A stretch of 64,000 bases of DNA from CAWCPR01 sp963797475 (GTDB lineage: Bacteria > Chloroflexota > Anaerolineae > Anaerolineales > UBA4823). The notes under the pieces were generated by a model. It did no database searches. It saw only the letters and a list, made by a program, of their open reading frames with translations, and was not told where the DNA came from. The stretch is from positions 558,001-622,000 of the forward strand of contig CAWCPR010000003.1 of NCBI GenBank assembly GCA_963797475.1, in the 5' to 3' direction. The position numbers were made by a program, and so were the translations under genes. Every line of letters begins with the position of its first letter. Within the stretch, counting starts at the first letter, position 1. Positions 18,039 through 26,945 of the stretch are shown piece by piece.

Positions 18039-19996
18039 CCCAGCAGCTCCTTTAATCGCTCTTTTAGCTCCGTTCTCCGCCCGCGATAAGCTTCTTCAGG
18101 CAGCTCGCCGGCGCGATAAAGGTCATCGAGCGCCAGGATGGCGTCCATGACAGCTTCGGCGTCGCGATCATCCGGAACCCTTCCTGCCGGGCTCTGCGGA
18201 AACTCGTTTGGTTCAGGCGCCCGGTTGCGGCCGCGTATATAAACAAACAAGCCAGCCACAATCAAGACCACACCGAAAGCTGCCAGGCCGATGACCACAT
18301 TTGATTTTGACCCAGTATTGACTAACGAACTTACTCCCGATGAACCACTAATAGTCAGGCGCAAGTCCTCGCCGGGCGACAAGCCGTCGCCATTAAACAT
18401 ATGGTACATCGTCCCCTGAACATCGCGAGAGCCGGCATCCTGGAGATTATCGCCATTGATGTTGACAATCCCCTCCGGGGCCAGGACCACGACCGCATTA
18501 ATGGGCAGGCTGACCGGTTGAACCAAATCAAGCTTATTTTCATAGGGCATATCAAAAGCGAACAAGACCTGGTAGTTGCCAGAGCCCGGGGGGACAGACG
18601 AGGTATCCCCAAAACCGTCGGACGTCTTTATATAACGATCGCCTAAAGCACCGTCCTGGAATTCCAGGTTGGCAGCCCCATCAGGCAGCTTAAAACTGAC
18701 CGTCGGCTGGCCTTGCTCGGCGGCGACAACGGTTTTATTGCTCATGTTGGAGATAATATACAATTCGATAATTTGCAACGACCCGGGGTTAGAAAAGTCA
18801 AAGAAAAGATGCAGGCGATCGACAGAAAGGATCGAGGCGTCCGTTGTCGTCTGGTAAACAGTGATGGGCAAATTCAATGCGACGGTATCCGTCACTACGG
18901 TACCAATGTCCGACCCGTAATTTGAGCCGTCATAATCGATGGTGGTCATGAACGCCCGGCCAAGAGGCATTTCCACGTCTTGAAAAACAAATGAACCGTC
19001 TGGCTGCAGGGTTGTGGTTTGGGTGATGGCCATTTCCATATTGTCAAAACCGTGCAGCATGATTTCCTGCCCGGGTGAAACCGCACTTCCTGAAGGATCG
19101 GAAACCGTACCGGAAACAACGCCGATTTTCCCAGTCGAAGCCATGCCGGGCGCTTGCGTCCCACCGGGAGCAGGTGTTTCAATTTGCCCAGGGGTTGTCT
19201 CAACCGGAAGCGGAGTACCGCCTGCGGAAGGGGTGCCTCCTGCAGGGGTGAGCGTTTCTGCGGCTGCCACCGCATTGTTAGCGGATCCTGCGAAAGTCTG
19301 GGCGCGCAGATAGTCGCTCAACGCCCAACGATCCGCCTCGCTAAGCTGGCCGCTGAAAGCCGGCATATCGGGGGTAACACCCTGGGTGATTGCATTGAAA
19401 AAGTCATTGGCAGACTGGCTGGCCATAAACTCCTGGTCGCTGAGATCGCGGGGTTTTACCGAGAGATTGGCCGCATCTGGGCCGTCGCCTTTGCCTTGCT
19501 CACCATGGCACCCGGCGCAGTTGTCCTGGTACAACTGCTGTCCTTGGGAAATCTCTGTTTCCGGAGCGCTGAGGCTGTAGACATAGGCGATGACATCCCA
19601 ACGCTGGCGATCCGTCAGGCTGGAGAAAGGCGGCATGAAGCGATCCAGGTTACCCTGGGTCACAACACTGAACCATTGAGCGGGATTGGAATTCCTGGTT
19701 ACGTCCGGAGCGCCAATAGCAGCTACAGGATTTGGCAGATTTGCTGCCTGCGGCCCATCGCCGAGGCCTTTAGAACCATGGCAGGGCGTACATTTCTCGG
19801 CGTAAATCGCTTGACCATCTGCCGGATTGGGCGGGACCAGCGGGTATAGCGGGCCGCTGACAGGGGCAGACTGCGGTTGGACCGGCACCTGCTGCTGGTA
19901 TCCCGGGGGGGGAGTGACGTCAGCAGCCAGTGAAAAAGAACAGGCTGCCAGCAGGCAGGCAAGCAAAAAAATAACAGGAAGATAAAATCGTTTCAT
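18035..19996 (-). CDS. Diheme cytochrome c lipoprotein with C-terminal membrane helix
   Basis: 653 residues. A lipobox (LLAAC) near residue 19 anchors it outside the membrane. Two class I cytochrome c domains follow, with CTPCH and CAGCH heme sites and matching NLPNP/NLSVKP segments, spanning roughly residues 60-235. A Pro/Thr/Gly linker leads to a carboxypeptidase-regulatory-like beta domain (VSGTVSDPSGSAV), a second beta-rich domain, one membrane helix and a short cytoplasmic SHOCT-like tail (VMDAILALDDLYRAGELPEEAYR). It sits inside the maturation operon between the zinc-ribbon gene and ccmA. A role in electron transfer or in testing maturation is inferred only. Confidence 0.82.
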   Translation of the reverse strand: MKRFYLPVIFLLACLLAACSFSLAADVTPPPGYQQQVPVQPQSAPVSGPLYPLVPPNPADGQAIYAEKCTPCHGSKGLGDGPQAANLPNPVAAIGAPDVTRNSNPAQWFSVVTQGNLDRFMPPFSSLTDRQRWDVIAYVYSLSAPETEISQGQQLYQDNCAGCHGEQGKGDGPDAANLSVKPRDLSDQEFMASQSANDFFNAITQGVTPDMPAFSGQLSEADRWALSDYLRAQTFAGSANNAVAAAETLTPAGGTPSAGGTPLPVETTPGQIETPAPGGTQAPGMASTGKIGVVSGTVSDPSGSAVSPGQEIMLHGFDNMEMAITQTTTLQPDGSFVFQDVEMPLGRAFMTTIDYDGSNYGSDIGTVVTDTVALNLPITVYQTTTDASILSVDRLHLFFDFSNPGSLQIIELYIISNMSNKTVVAAEQGQPTVSFKLPDGAANLEFQDGALGDRYIKTSDGFGDTSSVPPGSGNYQVLFAFDMPYENKLDLVQPVSLPINAVVVLAPEGIVNINGDNLQDAGSRDVQGTMYHMFNGDGLSPGEDLRLTISGSSGVSSLVNTGSKSNVVIGLAAFGVVLIVAGLFVYIRGRNRAPEPNEFPQSPAGRVPDDRDAEAVMDAILALDDLYRAGELPEEAYRGRRTELKERLKELLG

Positions 19997-20077
19997 AGCG
20001 GCGTTATGACAAGGATTAATGAGGGAACAGCGGGAATGGCGAAGCGAGAACCCGTTTCGTCTTTCTCGATTTAGATC

Positions 20078-20641
20078 TTATGAGGCGACCATAGCCCCAC
20101 ATTTCGGGCAAAAGCGGTCCGATTTTTGCACGGGACCGCCGCATTGTGGGCAGAAACCGCTGGCTTTTTCCTGGCGCACCCGGCGGCGGCTGGCAAGGAT
20201 TTTTTCGATATCATCATCCGGTTCTGCAACCTGAGCAACAACATTGGCCCGAACTCGTTGGGTCGCGCCTGTCGTAACCCTGCTGGCGTCTGCCCGGCGG
20301 GCAGCGATGGCAGCCTCGATGCGCGCTTCGATATCATCATCGGCGGGTTGGGCCTGCAGGCCGTCCAGTTTTTTCAGAACATCAGCCCCACTTCTCAGTA
20401 GAACCGCCCGCTGGGCGGGATAATCCTCATCTGGAATTTTCCCCAGGGCATGATCAAAATCCAACTCTTGCAAAGCATTCAAGAGCCGGTCTCGCTCGGC
20501 GAGCAGCGCTGAAACCTGTTGTTCCTCGTCACTGACGGTAGACGCAGTTGAAAACGTCTTGCGCTCCATGAATGGACGTCCGACAAACAGGGCAACCAGA
20601 ACAAAAAGGGCTAAAACGAGAAAAATCGAGCCAATATCCAT
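20078..20641 (-). CDS. Membrane-anchored zinc-ribbon protein in the ccm operon
   Basis: 187 residues: one N-terminal helix (SIFLVLALFVLVALFVG), a coiled-coil-like stretch (LLAERDRLLNALQELDFDHALGKIPDEDY), and a C-terminal four-Cys zinc ribbon (FCPQCGG...FCPKCG). The LxELDFDxxLGKIxxxDY pattern resembles the N-terminal part of CcmI-type proteins, which help present apocytochrome. Position between the CcmG-like and cytochrome genes supports a maturation role, but the zinc ribbon is not a CcmI feature. Confidence 0.65.
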   Translation of the reverse strand: MDIGSIFLVLALFVLVALFVGRPFMERKTFSTASTVSDEEQQVSALLAERDRLLNALQELDFDHALGKIPDEDYPAQRAVLLRSGADVLKKLDGLQAQPADDDIEARIEAAIAARRADASRVTTGATQRVRANVVAQVAEPDDDIEKILASRRRVRQEKASGFCPQCGGPVQKSDRFCPKCGAMVAS

Positions 20642-20653
20642 AAACCTTCCTTA

Positions 20654-21262
20654 CTATGGCTCCAAAAGGGGATCGATTGCCGCCTTAATATCTTCCACAG
20701 AACTAAAACCCCCAATCAGTCGATAAGCCAAATTGCCATCCTGGTCGATCAGATACAACTCAGGAACCCCGCTGATGTGAAAAGCCTGAGAAATGCTGGT
20801 GCGTAAATCAGGGCCATTCGGGTAGGTGATTTTGAACTTATCCAGGTAGACCTTCGCCTCATTCTCGGTGTCGACATAATCGACGCCCAGGAAGAGCACA
20901 TCACCGCGATCTTTATAGTGCTGCCAGGCTGCTTCGAGATCGGCGGCTTCCTGCTCACAGGGCTTGCACCAGGACGCCCAAAAATTCACCAGGACCACGT
21001 GACCTTTCAATTCTGCCAGGTTATAACTCTGACCGTCAAATGAAGACAGGTTGAAAGTGGGCGCCGCGCGTCCTACCTGCGCCGGGCCTTGCTGCGTCCG
21101 CAGCAAGCCCAATGCCAGGATCACCAGCAAGATCATCAACGCCCCCCAGGCCACGAAACGACCCACGCGGACAGGAACTCCTAAAATTTCGATATGCCCT
21201 GCGGGCGTTTGGGCAGGAGCAGAGGCATCTTGGGTTGTGGATAACAACTCCAGGTCAGACAT
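20654..21262 (-). CDS. Thioredoxin-like thiol-disulfide oxidoreductase, CcmG/ResA type
   Basis: About 202 residues: an N-terminal cytoplasmic stretch, one membrane helix (about residues 35-52), then an external TlpA-type thioredoxin domain with the active site WASWCKPC and the FxLSSFDGQSYNLAELKG entry. It keeps the Cys pairs of apocytochrome CXXCH motifs reduced before heme attachment. ATG 21262 is preceded by GGAG at 6 bases; the frame extends to a TTG at 21307 that lacks such a site. It lies between ccmH and the zinc-ribbon gene. Confidence 0.87.
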   Translation of the reverse strand: MSDLELLSTTQDASAPAQTPAGHIEILGVPVRVGRFVAWGALMILLVILALGLLRTQQGPAQVGRAAPTFNLSSFDGQSYNLAELKGHVVLVNFWASWCKPCEQEAADLEAAWQHYKDRGDVLFLGVDYVDTENEAKVYLDKFKITYPNGPDLRTSISQAFHISGVPELYLIDQDGNLAYRLIGGFSSVEDIKAAIDPLLEP

Positions 21263-21321
21263 ATCGTACTCCAGAGAACCAGAAATCTCTAAAGTGAGAA
21301 CCCTCAAACTCTAGCAAGTTC

Positions 21322-21834
21322 TCAACGTTTGCTCAGCTCTTCTTCCAACCGGGCGATGTATTCATCGTCGGCAGGGTTATTGACATCCTCTAATTTAACC
21401 TGGGGTACAGGCCGCATCCAGGCCTTAAACGCGCGGAAAAGAATATAGGCGCCCGCCAGGATCGCCAGCGGCGGGAAGATGTAGACCAGCCAGTTCAGGC
21501 CGCGCGCCGGAGGAGTGGCCAGGACGCGATCGCCGTATTGAGCGACAAAATACTGCTTGATTTGGTCCGCGCCCCACCCCTCGGATAGCTTCTGGCGGAT
21601 CAAATCGCGCCACTGCGAACAGGCTTGCGTCGGGCAAACATCCAGGGGGATATTCTCGCACACCGGGCAATAAAGTTGTTTGGCTACCGCATTAACCTCA
21701 TCGTCAGTCGGGACGTGCGGCACGCCTCCTTCGGCCTGTGTCGCACACGCTGAGGCGATGAGCAGAACTAGAGCAAAGAACGGGACCAACCAAATCCTGC
21801 GTTTCATGGAACTTTTCCAGCCATTAACAGGCAT
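21322..21834 (-). CDS. ccmH: Cytochrome c maturation protein CcmH
   Basis: 170 residues with an N-terminal signal/membrane segment, the redox Cys pair in LYCPVCENIPLDVC, and one C-terminal helix. The segment ACSQWRDLIRQKLSEGWGADQIKQYFVAQYGDRVLATPP is strongly CcmH-like. It reduces apocytochrome thiols together with the CcmG-type protein. Two extra Cys (in DVCPTQAC) follow the usual pair. AGAGG lies before ATG 21834; an internal ATG at 21807 is possible. Confidence 0.88.
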   Translation of the reverse strand: MPVNGWKSSMKRRIWLVPFFALVLLIASACATQAEGGVPHVPTDDEVNAVAKQLYCPVCENIPLDVCPTQACSQWRDLIRQKLSEGWGADQIKQYFVAQYGDRVLATPPARGLNWLVYIFPPLAILAGAYILFRAFKAWMRPVPQVKLEDVNNPADDEYIARLEEELSKR

Positions 21835-21872
21835 GTTTTGCCTCTAGATACACTCTTCGCCAGCGCACGGGC

Positions 21873-23927
21873 TCAAGCCTCTGCAACTGCATAGCGCGGG
21901 CGGCGAACTCGCGCCGGCTCCAGCTCTGGCTCCCGGTCTGGCCAGGCGGCGATCAATGTCCCTAAGATGAACACAAAGCCTCCCAGCCATAACCAGTTGA
22001 CCAAAGGGTTGTGAAAGATTTTGAAAGTGGCCCCTTCGGATGAGATCGTCTGCCAATCCACCAGCAGGACGTAGAAATCATCTTCCAAAGTGCTGCGGAC
22101 CCCGGGAATAGTCATCTGTTGCTGCAACTCGTAGAAATAGTCGCGGCGCGGGTGTAATTCGCCGATGTATTTGCCATCCTTAAATATGCTTACAACAGCC
22201 CGGGCTACGTTGCGATTATCGGCGGTGTCGAACTCCGCCAGCGAATCGTACCTGAGTGAGTAATTGCCCAGGCTCAGTGTCCCGCCTTGCGGGATCTGGC
22301 CTTGTGTCTCGGTCTGGAACATATTGATCCCGATGATTCCGAGAGACATCAAGACCACCCCCAGGTGAATTACATATCCGCCATAGCGGCGGCGATTGCG
22401 GCCAGCCAGGCGCCAAAGTGCGAGAGGCAAAATCTCGCCCGACTTGCGGTGGCGCGCCATAGCGCCACGCCAAAATTCATACAGTGTGACCGAAGCCACT
22501 AGGGCGCCCAGCCAGAACCCCAGCAAGGCCGGCCAGAAACGCACTCCGCCGATGAAAATGGCCGCCAGCACCGCCAATGAGACCAGGAATGGTTTCCAGA
22601 TCGCCCGGCCCAGGGTTTTGGCGGTGGAGTGACCCCAGGCAGCCAGCGGAGCTATACCCATCAGGAGCAGCAGCCCGCCAAACAAGGGCCCGGTGGCGCG
22701 CTCGTAAAACGGCGGTCCTACCGTCACTTTTTGACCGGTCACCAATTCCGAAATCAATGGGAAGATAACACCCCAGAAGCAAACGACCAGGATACCGAGA
22801 AACAGCAGGTTGTTCAGCAGGAAAAGGGCTTCACGGGAAAGCAGGGAAGTCATCCCGGCTTCAGATTTCAGGCTCTCCCAACGCCGCAAAAGCAATGACA
22901 TCGAAGTGATAAAGGTCAGCCCGATAAAGCCGAAGAACATCGGGCCAATAGAGCTTTGGGCGAAGGCATGAACGGAGGAGAGCACCCCGGATCGGGTCAG
23001 GAATGTCCCAAAAATGACCAGGCAGTACGTCAAAATGATCAGCAACATATTCCAGTGCTTCAGCATGCCGCGCTTTTCCTGGATCATCACCGAATGCAGG
23101 AAAGCTGTGCCGGTAAGCCAGGGCATAAAAGCCGCGATTTCAACCGGGTCCCACCCCCAATAGCCGCCCCAACCGAGCACGTCGTAAGCCCAGCGAGCGC
23201 CCAAGAGCAGACCCAGGGAGAGGAACAACCAGGCCACCAGCGCCCAACGGCGAGTCAGGCGGATCCAACGATCATCGGTGCGACCGGTAACCAGAGCCGC
23301 GATTGCGAATGAAAAGGGGATAACGGACGAGACAAATCCCAGGTAGAGCATCGGCGGATGAATGATCATGCCCGGGTGGCGCAGGAGCGGGTTCAGGCCA
23401 CGCCCATCCGCAGGGGCAAAAGGAAGCGAGCCTGCCGGTTGGAACATGGCAGACACCACCCCTCCAGTGGTTTGCCACAGGCGGTTGAACGGATTTTCGA
23501 AGAAAATGATCAGCGTCAGGAAAAATGCCAGGGTGACCAGGCCAACGACGATCACCCAGGGCAAGAATTCGCGGTCGCGGTCCCATTTCCGCAAGGTAAC
23601 CGCGGTTGCAAAGGCCGACATCAACCAGGACCAAAAAACCAGCGATCCAGCCTGGCCTCCCCAAAGCGATGTTACCCGCAGGTATAGCGGCATACTGTTG
23701 CTCGTCACTGTAGAGACGAATTCCACCTCATAATGCCCGGTAACCAGCAGGTAAATCAAGCTTAAGGCCGCAACTGTCAATAAAGGCCATGTGAGCAGCA
23801 TCGCCAGCCTGGCGCTGTCAACCCAGGTTTGTGATTTTTTCTGGGCGCCATAGATAGCCGCGAACACCCCATAGAGCGAAACCATAAACGCGATGATCAA
23901 AGCACCGAAGCCAAAATTTGTTACCAT
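21873..23927 (-). CDS. ccmF: Cytochrome c heme lyase CcmF
   Basis: 684 residues with about 14-15 hydrophobic helices and the CcmF WWD domain WGGYWGWDPVEIAAFMPWL near residues 248-266, with His residues in HPPMLYLG, HSVMIQEKRG and VHAFAQSS that fit heme ligation. It performs the final thioether ligation of heme to apocytochrome c. Length and order (ccmE upstream, ccmH downstream) are standard for system I. Confidence 0.94.
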   Translation of the reverse strand: MVTNFGFGALIIAFMVSLYGVFAAIYGAQKKSQTWVDSARLAMLLTWPLLTVAALSLIYLLVTGHYEVEFVSTVTSNSMPLYLRVTSLWGGQAGSLVFWSWLMSAFATAVTLRKWDRDREFLPWVIVVGLVTLAFFLTLIIFFENPFNRLWQTTGGVVSAMFQPAGSLPFAPADGRGLNPLLRHPGMIIHPPMLYLGFVSSVIPFSFAIAALVTGRTDDRWIRLTRRWALVAWLFLSLGLLLGARWAYDVLGWGGYWGWDPVEIAAFMPWLTGTAFLHSVMIQEKRGMLKHWNMLLIILTYCLVIFGTFLTRSGVLSSVHAFAQSSIGPMFFGFIGLTFITSMSLLLRRWESLKSEAGMTSLLSREALFLLNNLLFLGILVVCFWGVIFPLISELVTGQKVTVGPPFYERATGPLFGGLLLLMGIAPLAAWGHSTAKTLGRAIWKPFLVSLAVLAAIFIGGVRFWPALLGFWLGALVASVTLYEFWRGAMARHRKSGEILPLALWRLAGRNRRRYGGYVIHLGVVLMSLGIIGINMFQTETQGQIPQGGTLSLGNYSLRYDSLAEFDTADNRNVARAVVSIFKDGKYIGELHPRRDYFYELQQQMTIPGVRSTLEDDFYVLLVDWQTISSEGATFKIFHNPLVNWLWLGGFVFILGTLIAAWPDREPELEPARVRRPRYAVAEA

Positions 23928-23949
23928 GATGTACTCCGCCGAGCGAGCC

Positions 23950-24010
23950 GTGAAACGTAAAAACGCGAAACGCGGAGGTTACCTCCACGTTTTGCGACAC
24001 GATGTTTCAC
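23950..24010 (-). repeat. Imperfect inverted repeat between ccmE and ccmF
   Basis: GTGAAAC at 23950-23956 pairs with GTTTCAC at 24004-24010, and the centre forms a GGAGGT/ACCTCC stem flanked by AAACG/CGTTT. The whole stretch can fold into a hairpin of about 30 bases per arm with mismatches. It fills most of the 130-base gap and may attenuate or protect the transcript. Confidence 0.5.
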
Positions 24011-24057
24011 TTACTGAACCGCATCAAATTACTTCCAATGATGGATAGACCGCCAGA

Positions 24058-24582
24058 TTAATTGGTCACTTGCTGCGGTACGGCCTCTTCGTACTTGGTA
24101 GGGCATTTTAGCAGCAATTCATCCGCCTGAAAAACGCCATCCTGGCCCATTTTCCCGGTGATAATCGCCTGAGCTTCATCTCGCAGCAAATCCGGCTTGA
24201 CGCCGGTGTACACAACCTGCAATCTCGGACGACCCGGATCCATGACGGCTTCGTGCAAGACCTTGGACAGGCCGCCTTGGGCGTCGATCTCTTTGTTTTC
24301 ACCCGGGATATTCGCCACTGTGAAAGTCAATTTCAAGTTGCTTGGGTCATATTGTATACTATCACCTATCACAGCGCCTGAGATGCGCAAGCTTTGGCTC
24401 ATGACCGCCTGGTTGTCGGACTGCATTTTTTGATTTAACTCTTGTATGGTGAGAAAGTATTGTGCGCTCGCTTGTGTAGATGACACAATCAAATAGACCA
24501 CGGCAGCGATAATTAACAACCCGCCGACGATAAACTTCATCCGACTGGAAGAGCCGGACTGAAGCGCTGCAGTTTGTTCCAT
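24058..24582 (-). CDS. ccmE: Heme chaperone CcmE, CxxxY variant
   Basis: About 174 residues: one N-terminal helix (about residues 9-29) and an OB-fold external domain (SQSLRISGAVIGDSIQYD ... VVYTGVKPDLLRDEAQAIITGKM). CcmE holds heme covalently on the way to CcmF. The usual HxxxY motif is replaced by C160-P-T-K-Y164 (LLLKCPTKYEE), so the heme-binding His is Cys here. Start ATG 24582 is chosen over an in-frame TTG at 24603; GGAGG lies 10 bases before it. It is the first gene of the ccm operon. Confidence 0.9.
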   Translation of the reverse strand: MEQTAALQSGSSSRMKFIVGGLLIIAAVVYLIVSSTQASAQYFLTIQELNQKMQSDNQAVMSQSLRISGAVIGDSIQYDPSNLKLTFTVANIPGENKEIDAQGGLSKVLHEAVMDPGRPRLQVVYTGVKPDLLRDEAQAIITGKMGQDGVFQADELLLKCPTKYEEAVPQQVTN

Positions 24583-24622
24583 ATCCTTTTCGCCTCCAAC
24601 CAATGTTGACCCATTTAGTTTT

Positions 24623-24628
24623 ATTATA
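24623..24628 (-). promoter_or_regulatory. Possible -10 box for the ccm operon
   Basis: TATAAT read on the minus strand, about 40 bases ahead of the ccmE start. No convincing -35 box is seen at 16-18 bases, so an activator may be needed. Confidence 0.3.
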
Positions 24629-24729
24629 ACTTAATTTGCAAACGAAATATCGCAAGTGACATTCTGGCATAGGAAGATTAATACAACCTGAATTAGCGAA
24701 AAATAACCTATGAGAATATGACAGCTCGA

Positions 24730-25419
24730 TTAACGCACGTCGATCAGCCCGGAGCGGATTGCGAATTTAACCAATTCAGTGCTGGAGTGCAAATTAAGCT
24801 TGATCATAATGCGCTCGCGATGACGGGCTACTGTCTTCGGACTGATACCCAGGCGGGCTCCGATCTTGGGATTCGTTTCTCCATCAGCAACCAGCTCCAG
24901 AACCTGGCGTTCTCGCTTGCTGAGCATATCCAGCTCGTTCTGCGCTATCGATTCATTTGAAGCGCTCCCGGCCTGGGTTGTCGCCCGCTCCAATAAACTG
25001 CGGTAATCTTCCAACAACCAGCGCGCCAGGACCGGTTGGAGGTACACGCCCCCTGTGGCAACCGTGCGAATTGCGGCAACCAGCTCTTCAGCAGCAGCTT
25101 GTTTCGTCAGGTAACCGGAGGCGCCGGCCGCCAACATCTCGAATAAATACTGCTTGTCTTCATGAACGGTCAAGGCCAGGACTGTACAATCCGGATATGC
25201 ATCTTTTATTCGGCGAGTCGCCTCTAAACCATCCATACCCGCCATGGTGATATCCATTACGACAACATCCGGAGAGGCCTCTTGCAATGCTTCCAGCGCC
25301 GCTTCGCCGCTGTTCGCTTCGGCAACCACATGCATCCCCTCCTGGGCCTCCAGGTAGGTTTTTAATCCCGTTCGCACGACTTCATGATCGTCCACCAGCA
25401 TCAATCGAATCATCATCAA
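24730..25419 (-). CDS. NarL/LuxR-type response regulator
   Basis: 229 residues: a receiver domain (residues 4-122) with acidic pair D10-D11, phosphorylation site D56 in VVVMDITMAGMDG and the switch Thr/Lys region, then a LuxR/GerE helix-turn-helix at about 164-225 (LSKRERQVLELVADGETNPKIGARLGISPKTVARH). It would bind DNA when phosphorylated by the adjacent kinase. The start lies 2 bases after the kinase stop and its ribosome site GAGGAGG is inside the kinase's last codons. Being next to the multiheme cluster suggests that cluster as a target. Confidence 0.9.
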   Translation of the reverse strand: MMMIRLMLVDDHEVVRTGLKTYLEAQEGMHVVAEANSGEAALEALQEASPDVVVMDITMAGMDGLEATRRIKDAYPDCTVLALTVHEDKQYLFEMLAAGASGYLTKQAAAEELVAAIRTVATGGVYLQPVLARWLLEDYRSLLERATTQAGSASNESIAQNELDMLSKRERQVLELVADGETNPKIGARLGISPKTVARHRERIMIKLNLHSSTELVKFAIRSGLIDVR

Positions 25420-25421
25420 TC

Positions 25422-26921
25422 CTACCTCCTCAAGCGACTTTCTTTGACGGCGCCCGGCAGAACAATTTCTACCGCTGTGCCCTCCCCGGGAGAAGAGGTT
25501 ACACTGAAATCGGCGTCGATGGATTCAGCCCGCTCGCGCATCCCTGCCAGCCCCCAGCCGTGAGGCGGTCGCGGCTCTTCCTGCAAATCAAATCCCACGC
25601 CGCAGTCACACACTCGCAGAAAAACCCTTTCCGGTTCATATTGTAATTGTACCGATGCACGGCTAACCTGGGCATGGCGAGCCACGTTATTGAGGGCTTC
25701 CTGGGCCACCCGGAAGAGAACCGTCTCGGCAAGCGGATCCAATTTTCGCCGTGTACCGCTAATCTCCAAATCAATCTGCAGCCCGGCCTGGCGTTGTTCT
25801 TCCTCTGCCAGGTATTGCAGAGCAGCCACCAGCCCAAGGTCGTCCAGTTGCGACGGGCGTAGATCGCGCACCATGCGGTAGATGCCTTGAGACATCTGCC
25901 GGCTTAATTGTTGAAGACGGTCCAACAGCTCAGCCGACTTATTATCGCCTGAAAGCATCTTTTGCAGCGCAGCGAGATTGAGAGAAAATGCTGTTAATAC
26001 CTGGGCCGTCTCGTCGTGGAGCTCACGGGCGATGCGCCCACGCTCATCTTCCTGAGCAACCACGATATGCTGTAGGAGATCATGGCGCATATGTTCGCGC
26101 TCGATCAATTCTTGTCGCACCTGGTCCAAAGCATCCAAACGACCTTTCTGAATGTTAATAAACTGCTGTTGGCGTTCATCTTCAACCACCTGTGAGCTGC
26201 GGATCAAGCTGGTGGTGATGAGAACTGCCAGGCCGGCTCGAACCACTTGAATTGGAACCCCGGCATACTGGATGAAAATGGCTGTATTCAGATAGCGAGC
26301 TGGAAACAAGTCCAGCGGGGTTACAAAAGCCTGGGTAACGGCATACAAGGCAAAACCGGCTGCCGTAAATCTCAAGCTGTTCGCAAGGGCGGAGCGCCCA
26401 TCACGCTGCGCCTGCGCCACCCGGCGGTACAACACCAGGGCAGCCAGCGCGGCGCCTGGGATTGCCAGCGTATATCGCGAAAGAGCATCTGCCAGCCAGA
26501 TCAAGTTCTGCCCTTGGGTTCTGTATGCAGCGCCAATCCACAAAACCAGGATCGTGAACAAAACCAGTAAAGCCAAAACAACGCTAATATCCCGGGCGAG
26601 CACGCCGGACTGAGGCTGCAAGAGGCGCAGTCCGAAGAAAATCAAGGAAGTAAAAGAGAATGCCAGAAGAATCAACCGCAGCCAATCCAGGCCAGGGTTG
26701 CTGTGTAAGCCCAGGCTTCCCCAGGCAAGCAGCCCCATCTCCAGCCATTCATGGATTCCATGAGAATAACCGAATATTGCCAAGGGGCGTAAAACCCTGC
26801 CTTCAGCCAGAAATGGCGACCGGCGCGTTTCAAATGTCATCGCCAGGCCCATACTGAAAAATGCAAGCCCGTAAATAAAAAATACGAGAATAAGAAAAAT
26901 CTGCTGGCTGGAAATCGGCAT
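25422..26921 (-). CDS. Sensor histidine kinase, NarX/DesK-like, with multi-helix membrane sensor
   Basis: About 499 residues. The N-terminal half has about seven hydrophobic helices without a large external domain, so it probably senses membrane or redox state. A coiled-coil linker leads to a HisKA_3 dimerisation domain with the phospho-acceptor His near residue 302 (RIARELHDETAQVL), then a HATPase domain with NNVARHAQVS, DCGVGFDL and GWGLAGMRERAE. ATG 26921 is preferred; an in-frame TTG at 26945 would add eight residues. It is transcribed away from the cytochrome cluster. Confidence 0.88.
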   Translation of the reverse strand: MPISSQQIFLILVFFIYGLAFFSMGLAMTFETRRSPFLAEGRVLRPLAIFGYSHGIHEWLEMGLLAWGSLGLHSNPGLDWLRLILLAFSFTSLIFFGLRLLQPQSGVLARDISVVLALLVLFTILVLWIGAAYRTQGQNLIWLADALSRYTLAIPGAALAALVLYRRVAQAQRDGRSALANSLRFTAAGFALYAVTQAFVTPLDLFPARYLNTAIFIQYAGVPIQVVRAGLAVLITTSLIRSSQVVEDERQQQFINIQKGRLDALDQVRQELIEREHMRHDLLQHIVVAQEDERGRIARELHDETAQVLTAFSLNLAALQKMLSGDNKSAELLDRLQQLSRQMSQGIYRMVRDLRPSQLDDLGLVAALQYLAEEEQRQAGLQIDLEISGTRRKLDPLAETVLFRVAQEALNNVARHAQVSRASVQLQYEPERVFLRVCDCGVGFDLQEEPRPPHGWGLAGMRERAESIDADFSVTSSPGEGTAVEIVLPGAVKESRLRR

Positions 26922-26945
26922 GTGATAATACTCTGTTTCTATCAA

